Origin: Bacteroides sp.
Lineage (GTDB): Bacteria > Bacteroidota > Bacteroidia > Bacteroidales > Bacteroidaceae
Reading direction: 5' to 3'
DNA length: 13,035 nt
Assembly (NCBI GenBank): GCA_019414725.1
Contig: DXLM01000076.1
Location: forward strand, 1-13,035
This document shows positions 1-6,294 of this stretch, one piece after another. The notes below the pieces were generated by a model, which made no database searches, was not told the origin of the DNA, and saw only the letters and a list, made by a program, of their open reading frames with translations. The first letter of the stretch is position 1, and each line of letters begins with the position of its first letter. A program made the translations under genes and the position numbers.

Positions 1-467
1 AAGTGGGTGGGGGAATTATGTGCCTTTATCTAAGCTTAAATGAAAGAGCCGTGATAAAACACACAAAGCATGACAACCGTACTGTTTTAATTAGAGCATT
101 CAAGTTTACGACAAACGAAGACGGTAATTATCATACACAATATCCATAAACCAACAAAACAGCTTGCCATTTTCCATAACAATGCGTTCTGGAATAGATA
201 ACTGTTAGCTGCAATTATGCAAGCAAAAAAAGCAGACAGAATAATGACTATTAATATCATGCACCAGAAATTGATCCTATAAATTTATGGAAAACAAGTA
301 AGGGAATGGAAGTTCCGTTGCCGCATGGATGCAGGTGAAGGACCTTCTCTTTTAACGTTGGATACGCCAATGCACGCCAACGGAAGACTCTGATATTATC
401 TGTTTGGAAAGGATATAGGATGTGCGTTACTTTGTCGCATATTCAGAATCTTAAAAAGAATTTTAGT
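1..467. other. Degenerate stretch without an intact gene
   Basis: No intact gene is visible. Two short open stretches on the plus strand could be protein remnants: 18-149 (44 codons from ATG, containing NERAVIKHTKHD and ending in TAA) and 283-393 (contains DAGEGPSLLTLDTPMHANGR, ending in TGA). The second reads like real protein but I cannot assign a family. A 6-bp inverted repeat CGTTGG/CCAACG (356-361 and 377-382) and a small GAAGG/CCTTC dyad (337-347) are present. Given the broken genes next to it, this is most likely decayed mobile or chromosomal DNA. Confidence 0.35.
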
Positions 468-608
468 ATGGAACTGACAATTATTGAAACAAGCGCGTAT
501 TAGGAGTTGAGAAAGCTGGTCAGCACGCTGGTCGTACAGATAGGCGACTTCCAGAAAAAGATTGCCCCGCCTGCGCCGGACAAGTGAATGGATGCGCAGG
601 TCGTATGT
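468..608 (+). pseudogene. Excisionase-like helix-turn-helix gene, 5' fragment with two nonsense codons
   Basis: Read through its stops, the frame starts MELTIIETSAY, then a stop, then ELRKLVSTLVVQIGDFQKK, a Pro-rich linker, and (stop)MDAQVVCD. This is the layout of the small Bacteroidota ICE proteins annotated as helix-turn-helix or excisionase-like: a coiled N-terminal part followed by a W-L/M-D-x-Q-x-V-C motif that opens the HTH_17 domain. TAG at 501-503 interrupts codon 12. TGA at 585-587 sits where the family has Trp, so a single TGG to TGA change would explain it. The homology stops near 606, where the sequence becomes the antisense of the integrase, so the recognition helices are missing. 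Family assignment rests on remembered motifs and no search was run. Confidence 0.55.
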
Positions 609-1510
609 GATGGACTTATGCCCAAACACTTTCTGAAGAGTTTCCAGCAGCATCCCCTTGAGTATGGCCAGAACGGCAAATGCGTGGCGTCCGATGTGCG
701 GGGTGACCTCGCCCCGGAGTTGCATTTCCTGCCTATGATTCCAAGACTGAGCCGCATGGCATTGTATTCACCTACCGGAAAGACACATTCGGGGAGTCTT
801 TCTTTTCATCCGTACCCCTATATTTTTCAATCAGTTCGATAGCAATGGGCAATAATTTTACGACATACGCCACTCCCGTTTTTATACGGTTGCCCATCAG
901 CCATGTACCGCCGTCGGAGTCGGTATGGATATTATCGTATGTTATGGCTTTCAAGTCCACATAGGAAAGACCGGTGAAGCACATGAACAGGAACATGTCG
1001 CGCATGGCACGCTGGCGTTTGTATCTCGGTTCTATATGGATTATCCTTTGCAGTTCCTCTTCGGAGAGGAAAGAACGCCTCTTGTATTCGGGCATACACT
1101 CGAATGATGCGAACGGATGAACCCGTATCCAGCCTTTTTCCTGCGCGATATACATCAGCCACTTCAAGGTATTGACACGGTTGAAAGCGGTGGCATTCGC
1201 ATTGCCTGCCGTGCCGAGCATCCATGTGTAATAGTCCTCAATGAACGACTTTTCAAGCTCGTCAATAGCTATATCCTCGATGTTCTTTTTGGTTTTCATG
1301 AAAAGCAAAAGACTCTTGTAGTCGGCAACCAGTCCACGGTAAGTGCTTTCCGCCTTTCCTTTGCCTATCTTTTCTTTATACGATTCAATCTGTTCTCTGA
1401 AGAGTACCATAAGAGTATGGCATTCCTTTGAGAAACCTGCATAGCGGTTATATACTTTCTTGGCCGTAACAAAACTGTCATGATCGCAAATGTACTGATG
1501 TATCTTTAGG
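606..1510 (-). pseudogene. Bacteroidota ICE-type tyrosine recombinase (integrase), truncated at both ends and frameshifted
   Basis: The main open part (772-1518) contains the SAM-like core-binding domain (around KIGKGKAESTYRGLVADYKS) and the start of the catalytic domain (FMCFTGLSYVDLKAITYDNI, then the beta-hairpin Lys in RIKTGVAYVVKLLP). The chain continues after a frameshift near 775-785 (VGEYNAMRLSLGIIGRKCN) and a second near 722-727 (LRGEVTPHIGRHAFAVL), which supplies the H-x-x-R box, and ends in VFGHKSIT. The sequence after this, where the catalytic Tyr belongs, is replaced by the antisense of the HTH fragment. The N-terminal arm-binding domain is missing: recognisable integrase sequence begins at KIHQYICDHDSFVTAKK, directly at the junction with the sulfatase remnant. 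The ATG at 1516-1518 is probably fortuitous. It cannot encode an active recombinase. Like IntDOT-type enzymes, the first Arg of the usual catalytic set is not obvious in the TGLSYVDL motif. Confidence 0.8.
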
Positions 1511-2099
1511 AAAGGCATGGGCGGAGGCTTGCAACACGCCCTATGCGTATTATAAAATGACTACAGCGGAAGGAGGTATTTGTGTACCATTGATTGTTTC
1601 TGGTCTGGATGTACAGCGAGGCAAGATAGATACCAGCAACTTGATGCATGTCACTGATTTGTTTCCTACAGTACTGGATTATGTCGGGATTTCCAGACCG
1701 GATGTGTACAGGGGCAAGAAGCTTGCACCACTTTATGGAAAATCTCTCCGTGCTACTTTCTCATCAGAAACACCGTCACGCACGGATAACGAGGCCATCT
1801 GTTTTGAAATGGCAGAAAGCAAGGCAGTCATAAAGGGACAGTGGAAAGCGACCCTTCTACTTCCTCCTTATGGGGACGGTATGCACTGGAAGCTGTATGA
1901 TATAAGTCGTGATTATTCCGAGAAAAAAGATTTGTCTCATCAATATACCGACAAACTGAAGGAGTTAGTTTCCGATTGGGAACGTTATGCTACATCTGTA
2001 GGATATATTTCATCAGATGGTACACATATTATCGAAGAAATCGGGGCAGAAGATTTTTATGAAATCCCTCTCCATGACGGACATTCTCAAGGTAACTAA
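1509..2099 (+). pseudogene. Arylsulfatase, C-terminal fragment
   Basis: The open frame runs from about 1509 (GKAWAEACNTPYAYYKMTTAEGGICVPLIVSG, broken here into GKAWAEACNTPY and the following residues) to TAA at 2097-2099. The N-T-P-x-x-Y-K and E-G-G-I-x-x-P-L-I motifs are typical of the late core of type I (S1) sulfatases. They are followed by the family's HVTDLFPTVLDYVGI helix and the C-terminal subdomain ending in WKLYDISRD and a WERYATSVGYI helix. The N-terminal two thirds, including the C/S-x-P-x-R formylglycine site and most metal ligands, are absent because the sequence upstream of about 1509 is integrase. The ATG at 1557 is internal to the domain and unlikely to be a true start. An enzyme for sulfated glycans is a common Bacteroidales function; this copy is dead. 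Confidence 0.8.
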
Positions 2100-2150
2100 A
2101 AGAAAATAGTCATTTTTTCCGTACATAAATAAACCACAGATGATTGTGCC

Positions 2151-2196
2151 AAGAAGAGAAATACCTTATTAATGTGTATTTCTCTTCTTTCTTTTT
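2151..2196 (+). terminator. Intrinsic terminator after the sulfatase fragment
   Basis: A perfect 14-bp inverted repeat (2151-2164 with 2176-2189, arm AAGAAGAGAAATAC) with an 11-nt loop is followed by a T-rich tail TCTTTTT. It lies 51 bases after the sulfatase stop, so it is probably the original terminator of that gene. The A/T-rich flanks could let it act in both directions. Confidence 0.75.
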
Positions 2197-2486
2197 AATG
2201 TCTCTGTGTTTTGTTACAGATAATGTATATAATTAAAGAACAGAAAAAATATGATCTCTATAGAAGTTTTTTCTTCCGGGATGTTGTTCAAGTAAACAAT
2301 GCGGATGAAATCATCACGGACAAACTGGCTCTCTGTTCCGGAAGTATATGCTGCCTGTGACGTTTCTGATATGGCGTATAAGCAGATTGTCATATCCATG
2401 GGGAGAAGGGGCAAAAGCTGCTTAGTCCGCTTTTACTGACCGGATCAGAGTCGTAAGCATGTAGTGTGACCGTGTAATTAAAGAAG
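2197..2486. other. Inter-terminator stretch with only short ORFs
   Basis: No recognisable gene. Two overlapping short plus-strand ORFs exist: 2223-2360 (45 codons, starts MYIIKEQKKYDLYRSFFFRD) and 2299-2439 (46 codons, contains NWLSVPEVYAACDVSD and GRRGKSCLVRF). The second vaguely recalls the W-L-S-x-x-E start of small HTH domains with a GRGGK-like wing, but this is a weak impression. A terminator directly follows, which suggests that the 3' end of some former gene lay here. Confidence 0.3.
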
Positions 2487-2531
2487 AAGGCAGATGCTCT
2501 TAATTTATAGGGCATCCGTCTTTATTCTTTC
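2487..2531 (+). terminator. Probable intrinsic terminator upstream of the metal ATPase
   Basis: A 13-position stem (2487-2499 with 2510-2522; one mismatch and two G-T pairs) around GATGC/GCATC, with a 10-nt loop, is followed by the T-rich run TTTATTCTTT. It would insulate the ATPase promoter from upstream transcription. Confidence 0.55.
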
Positions 2532-2546
2532 AGGTGCTGATATGTG

Positions 2547-2567
2547 CTTTGCAACCAAGTTGTATGA
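2547..2567 (+). promoter_or_regulatory. Candidate Fur-family operator, ATPase promoter
   Basis: A degenerate dyad TTTGCAA-N5-TTGTAT resembles the two stronger boxes between the Fur-family gene and feoAB, at 14 of 21 positions against the fur-side box read in the direction of transcription. It ends exactly 9 bp before the -7 element, the same spacing as at the other two promoters. It covers the position where the -33 element should be. Confidence 0.55.
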
Positions 2568-2576
2568 GATATGTTC

Positions 2577-2584
2577 TACCTTTG
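2577..2584 (+). promoter_or_regulatory. Bacteroidota-type -7 element of the ATPase operon
   Basis: TACCTTTG matches TAnnTTTG. Transcription should start near 2591, which favours the ATG at 2612 over the ATG at 2534 as translation start. No TTTG lies at the usual 19-21 bp spacing; the region is occupied by the candidate operator. Confidence 0.6.
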
Positions 2585-2611
2585 CAGTGTGAAAGAAAAA
2601 TATATCTCAGT

Positions 2612-4618
2612 ATGAAAACAATACATTCTAATCCGTTTCAACAACTACATGCAGCAGAATCCTGCTGCCAAGCCCAGTATGTATCCCCATCTGTATCTTC
2701 ACCTCATGCCGACTCTTGCTGTGCCCATCATCATGCCGATGGAGTGTCCGGTAAATGGAGCTCTCTTGTTTCGGGGATGTTGTTGTTGGCAGGTATCGTG
2801 ATGAGCTATATCCAGCTAAGTTGGTTTCAGGGTACAATCCAGTCTGTGTGGTATCTGCTTGCCTTTATGCCTGTAGGTTTGCCGGTGTTGCATGCTGCTT
2901 GGCACAGCATGCGTGACAAGGATTTTTTCAATGAGTTCACTTTGATGCTCATTGCTTCAATCGGAGCTTTCTGTATCGGTGAATACCCCGAAGCTGTAGC
3001 TGTAATGTTACTCTATACAGTAGGGGAGATGTTGCAGCATGGAGCTGTGGAACGTGCTACTAAGAATATTGGAGAACTGCTGGATGTCCGTCCGGAACGT
3101 GCCCAGGTATTCCGGAATGGAGCTTTTATCGAAGTGGCACCCAAGGAGGTGCAGGTAGGTGAGCGCATCGAGGTGAAACCGGGAGAAAGAATACCGTTGG
3201 ACGGTACATTGATAAACGAATCGGCACTGTTTGATACTTCGGCTTTGACAGGTGAAAGTATGCCTCGTTCTATTGAGGTAAACGGTGAGGTGCTGGCAGG
3301 CATGATTGCCTTTAACCAGAAGGTTGATTTAGAAGTGAAACGTCCTTACGAGCAGAGTGCATTAGCTCGTATTCTCTCTTTGGTTCAGGAAGCATCCGCA
3401 CGGAAAGCTCCGACAGAACTGTTCATACGGCGTTTTGCCCGGATTTATACGCCTTTGGTGCTATTCCTTTCGGCACTGGTAGTTATAATACCTGCAGTGG
3501 TGGAATGGTTAGCTCCTTCTTTCGATTATGTATTTGCCGACTGGCTTTATCGTGCACTGGTTTTCTTGGTGATTTCCTGTCCTTGTGCCTTGATCATCAG
3601 TATTCCTTTGGGATATTATGGTGGAATCGGTGCTGCTTCCCGTGCGGGTATCCTTTTTAAAGGAGGTAATTATCTGAATGCTATCACAAAATTAGACAGC
3701 ATTGCTTTTGATAAAACCGGAACATTGACTACCGGGCAGTTTGAAGTAGCATCTGTCCAAGCTGCTACCTTGAAGAAAGAGGAATTGCTTGCAATCATCG
3801 GAACGGCTGAACAGAAGAGTACTCACCCTATTGCACAAGCCATTCAGCAGTATGTGCGGGGGCAGCATATTTCCTTACATTCGGCCTTATCCATGCAGGA
3901 AATAGCTGGATATGGTGTGGAAACCATTATTGATGGAAAAAATGTACTGGTAGGGAATCCACGACTACTTTTGATGCGGAAGACGGTAGTACCATCTAAG
4001 GTACTTGAATCTGAAATGACGGTTGTCGTATGTGCTATAGACGGAGTATATGCCGGAGCTGTATGGTTGGCTGACAAATTGAAAGAGGATGCGGTACAAG
4101 CTATCCGGCATCTAAAGGAATTAGGCGTAAAAGATATCCATCTGCTATCAGGCGACAAGCAATCATTAGTGGAAAAAGTGGCTCGCGAACTGGAAATTCC
4201 GCAGGCACATGGTGACTTGCTACCTGAAGACAAAGCTACCTATATTCAGAAGTTGTCATTTCATGCTACTCGTACTGTAGCTTTTGTAGGCGATGGCATG
4301 AACGATGCACCTGTATTGGCTCTTAGCAATGTAGGTATTGCCATGGGTGGTCTAGGGTCGGATGCAGCCATTGAAAGTGCTGATGTGGTAATTCAAACAG
4401 ACCAACCATCGAAGGTGGCTACAGCCATTGAAATAGGACGTGCCACACAATGTATAGTATGGCAGAATATCATTGGGGCTATCAGCATGAAAGTTATCAT
4501 TTTGTTGGCAGGGGTCTTGGGATACGCTTCATTATGGGGAGCTGTTTTTGCTGATGTAGGAGTGGCTTTATTAGCTGTGTTGAATTCAATCCGTATTTTG
4601 GCTAAAAAATTTAAATAA
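2612..4618 (+). CDS. P1B-2-type heavy-metal (Zn/Cd/Pb) translocating P-type ATPase, ZntA/CadA-like
   Basis: An inner-membrane ATPase that should export Zn2+, Cd2+ or Pb2+. From the start at 2612 it has 668 residues, a normal length. Visible motifs: actuator TGES at 213-216; ion-binding CPC at 323-325 in ISCPCALIISIP; phosphorylated DKTGT with D367; HP at 405-406; hinge GDGMNDAP at 560-567. The last membrane helices contain Lys 627 (ISMKVII) and Asp 648 (ADVG), the K and DxG pair that marks the P1B-2 subgroup. There is no N-terminal HMA/CxxC ferredoxin-like domain. Instead, residues about 13-47 form a Cys/His-rich tail with two SCC motifs and an HHH. An in-frame ATG at 2534 is upstream of the promoter and is rejected as start. 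It probably leads an operon with the aminopeptidase gene, one base downstream. The shared operator suggests control by the nearby Fur-family protein. The exact metal is inferred from motifs only. Confidence 0.93.
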   Translation: MKTIHSNPFQQLHAAESCCQAQYVSPSVSSPHADSCCAHHHADGVSGKWSSLVSGMLLLAGIVMSYIQLSWFQGTIQSVWYLLAFMPVGLPVLHAAWHSMRDKDFFNEFTLMLIASIGAFCIGEYPEAVAVMLLYTVGEMLQHGAVERATKNIGELLDVRPERAQVFRNGAFIEVAPKEVQVGERIEVKPGERIPLDGTLINESALFDTSALTGESMPRSIEVNGEVLAGMIAFNQKVDLEVKRPYEQSALARILSLVQEASARKAPTELFIRRFARIYTPLVLFLSALVVIIPAVVEWLAPSFDYVFADWLYRALVFLVISCPCALIISIPLGYYGGIGAASRAGILFKGGNYLNAITKLDSIAFDKTGTLTTGQFEVASVQAATLKKEELLAIIGTAEQKSTHPIAQAIQQYVRGQHISLHSALSMQEIAGYGVETIIDGKNVLVGNPRLLLMRKTVVPSKVLESEMTVVVCAIDGVYAGAVWLADKLKEDAVQAIRHLKELGVKDIHLLSGDKQSLVEKVARELEIPQAHGDLLPEDKATYIQKLSFHATRTVAFVGDGMNDAPVLALSNVGIAMGGLGSDAAIESADVVIQTDQPSKVATAIEIGRATQCIVWQNIIGAISMKVIILLAGVLGYASLWGAVFADVGVALLAVLNSIRILAKKFK

Positions 4619-4619
4619 G

Positions 4620-5473
4620 ATGAAGAAAGCAAAGTATCAATGGCATCCCATTCCGGGCATGCCTTTGACAGAAGTTGATAAAAAAGTGATGTATTGGGAA
4701 AAAAAGGCAGACTGGTTCCCTCACGAAAACTCATTAAATTGCCGGAACAAATTGAAGGAATAAGGAAAAGTGGACTGTTGAATACAGCTGTATTGGATTG
4801 TGTGGAGGAAAATATTCGGGAAGGTATCAGTACCGCAGAAATAGACCGTTTGGTGTATGAATATACCATGGATCACCAGGGTATTCCTGCAACATTGGGG
4901 TATCACGGTTTTCCGAATAGCTGTTGTATTTCGGTTAATGAAGTGGTGTGCCACGGCATTCCTAATGAGAATCAGGTGCTCCATGAAGGTGATATTGTAA
5001 ACGTAGACTGTACAACGATAGTTAACGGTTTTTATGCAGACGCTTCACGGATGTTTATTATTGGGAAAACCTCTTCAGAAAAAGAAAAGCTGGTACGTGT
5101 TACTGAAGAGTGTCTGAAAAAGGGAGTGCAAGCCGCTCAGGCGTTTACTTTTTTGGGTGATGTAGGTCATGTAATAGAGTGCCATGCCAAGCGCAATGGC
5201 TTTTCTGTAGTTCGTGATTTTTGCGGTCATGGTGTAGGAATACAGTTCCACGAGGAGCCGGAAGTGTTGCATTATGGTAGAAAGAGCTCAGGTATGCTAT
5301 TGGTTCCTGGTATGACATTAACCATAGAGCCGATGCTTAATATGGGTACTTGGAAAGTCGTGATGGATCAATCAGACGGATGGACTGTTTATACAGAAGA
5401 CCGCCTGCCGTCTGCACAATGGGAGTATACCATTTTAATCACAGAGTCAGAGCCCGAAATTTTAGCCCACTGA
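4620..5473 (+). CDS. Type I methionine aminopeptidase, reading frame broken at an A7 run
   Basis: Removes N-terminal Met from nascent proteins with two catalytic metal ions. The metal ligands are all present: Asp in VNVDCTT, Asp in YADASRM, His in GHGVGIQFHE, Glu in TIEPML and Glu in QWEYTIL; the substrate His is in CHGIP. The ATG at 4620 follows the ATPase stop by one base and opens MKKAKYQWHPIPGMPLTEVD, the N-terminal extension seen in Bacteroidota/Firmicutes MetAPs. That frame ends at TAA 4761-4763 after 47 codons. The rest of the enzyme lies in the -1 frame from GRLVPSRKL onward. The two frames meet at 4699-4705, seven A; one more A would restore a continuous gene. Alternatives are a TTG start at 4694, giving 259 residues, or ribosomal slippage, because A-AAA-AAG is in the correct phase. 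It may be an accessory paralogue; a housekeeping copy elsewhere cannot be seen from here. Confidence 0.85.
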
Positions 5474-5488
5474 CAACAATGATGATAA

Positions 5489-5532
5489 AGAAAGAGTAAC
5501 TCCATAAGAATTACTATAAGGAGTCTCTTTCT
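5489..5532. terminator. Bidirectional intrinsic terminator between map and the Fur-family gene
   Basis: A stem of AGAAAGAG plus ACTCC pairs with GGAGT plus CTCTTTCT, with a 2-nt bulge (5497-5498) and a 15-nt loop. It sits between two converging genes. A-rich and T-rich flanks suit termination from both sides. Confidence 0.65.
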
Positions 5533-5575
5533 ATATTAAACTCAATATTTACACCTATGTGGTATTGTCTTTCTC

Positions 5576-6019
5576 CTAATTTGTCAATACCTTTCGTTGT
5601 TGACATTGGCATTCAGGACATACCCCTTTTATGGTATAATTGATGTTTTCGATTGCATAGCCATTGGGAAGGCTGATTATTGGGATTTTATGCTCTTTCA
5701 TACAGAATGTTCTGTTGCAAGCTTCACAATGGAAATGTACATGTTGCTCTTCTATAGGACAATGTTCCACCGTACTTCTGCAAATCTCATATTTGGTTGA
5801 TCCGCTTCCATCTTCAAATGAATGAATGGCATGACGTTTCAGGAGTACAGCCAATGAACGGGAAATGGTAGACTTGTCCAATGTGTCAAGCATAGTCTCA
5901 AGTTCAAGCAGAGAAACAGGATATTCCAGTTCGGATAATTTACGTAGAGTTAGGATTCTTGCCGGGGTCGGACGTAGTCCCCTGTCCAGCAGTCTGTCTT
6001 CACATTGCTTTATTGACAT
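5576..6019 (-). CDS. Fur-family metal-responsive transcriptional repressor
   Basis: 147 residues, the usual Fur-family length. The N-terminal winged helix holds RPTPARILTLRKL and the recognition region DKSTISRSLAVLLKRHAI, followed by the wing DGSGSTKYEI. The C-terminal dimerisation/metal domain has H93, H95 and H97 in HVHFHCEACNRTFCM, with structural-zinc Cys pairs C98/C101 and C134/C137 (CEAC and CPEC). It is divergent from feoAB and convergent with the ATPase-map operon. Its own promoter carries the same TTTGCAA-type dyad, so autoregulation is likely. Whether it senses Fe, Zn, Mn or peroxide cannot be decided from sequence. Control of FeoAB favours iron, while control of a P1B-2 ATPase points to zinc or other soft metals. 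Confidence 0.92.
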   Translation of the reverse strand: MSIKQCEDRLLDRGLRPTPARILTLRKLSELEYPVSLLELETMLDTLDKSTISRSLAVLLKRHAIHSFEDGSGSTKYEICRSTVEHCPIEEQHVHFHCEACNRTFCMKEHKIPIISLPNGYAIENINYTIKGVCPECQCQQRKVLTN

Positions 6020-6062
6020 GGATATGAATTTTTAAAGTTCAACAATCAGTAAAGCTATCAAG

Positions 6063-6095
6063 TGGAAAAGGCGGTATTTTATACCGCCTTTTCCA
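6063..6095. promoter_or_regulatory. Perfect 15-bp hairpin in the leader of the Fur-family gene
   Basis: Arms 6063-6077 and 6081-6095 (TGGAAAAGGCGGTAT and its complement) are perfectly paired with a 3-nt loop. It lies between the proposed start of transcription (near 6118, minus strand) and the start codon at 6019. The AAAAGGCGG/CCGCCTTTT outline resembles an intrinsic terminator with a short T4 tail, so it could attenuate the repressor gene or stabilise its mRNA. It could also be a leftover terminator. Confidence 0.6.
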
Positions 6096-6124
6096 TGCAG
6101 TATTCTTTATCTGTTTTAGCACTG

Positions 6125-6132
6125 CAAAAATA
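6125..6132 (-). promoter_or_regulatory. -7 element of the Fur-family gene
   Basis: On the minus strand this reads TATTTTTG, matching TAnnTTTG. It lies 9 bp downstream (in transcription sense) of the strong dyad at 6142-6162. The resulting leader is about 100 nt and contains the 15-bp hairpin. Confidence 0.55.
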
Positions 6133-6141
6133 CATTTTTTT

Positions 6142-6162
6142 ATTTGCAATCTTGTTGCAAAT
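6142..6162 (-). promoter_or_regulatory. Candidate Fur-family operator, fur promoter
   Basis: Perfect dyad: ATTTGCAA, five bases, TTGCAAAT. The centre is asymmetric, so the site has a direction: read on the minus strand it matches the feoAB-side box at 19 of 21 positions. It covers the -33 region of the repressor gene promoter, fitting autorepression. Confidence 0.75.
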
Positions 6163-6219
6163 ATGTTTAGAAATAACATTAATTATTGAATTACAGTTTT
6201 TTATCGAAACAACAAAAAA

Positions 6220-6240
6220 ACATGCAACAAGATTGCAAAT
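6220..6240 (+). promoter_or_regulatory. Candidate Fur-family operator, feoAB promoter
   Basis: Near-perfect copy of the fur-side box in inverted orientation (19 of 21 positions). The right arm is ATTGCAAAT and the left arm ATGCAAC. It ends 9 bp before the feoAB -7 element and overlaps the expected -33 region. Confidence 0.75.
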
Positions 6241-6249
6241 AATCCGCTC

Positions 6250-6257
6250 TAACTTTG
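6250..6257 (+). promoter_or_regulatory. -7 element of feoAB
   Basis: TAACTTTG matches TAnnTTTG. Transcription would start near 6264, leaving a leader of about 30 nt before the ATG at 6295. Confidence 0.6.
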
Positions 6258-6294
6258 CCGATAAAAGATAAAAATCAAACATTAAAATATTGAT

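Noticed and set aside
925..1431. Plus-strand ORFs (925-1107 and 1117-1431) in the integrase region.
   Set aside because: They are shadows of the minus-strand integrase, whose catalytic-domain motifs are clear.
2214..2414. Minus-strand ORF of 66 codons.
   Set aside because: No family resemblance, no promoter or ribosome binding signal, AT-rich C-terminus; it overlaps plus-strand short ORFs of equal quality.
2534..2611. Upstream in-frame ATG at 2534 giving a 26-residue longer ATPase.
   Set aside because: The -7 element at 2577-2584 lies downstream of it, the extra residues show no family features, and the region is occupied by the operator-like dyad.
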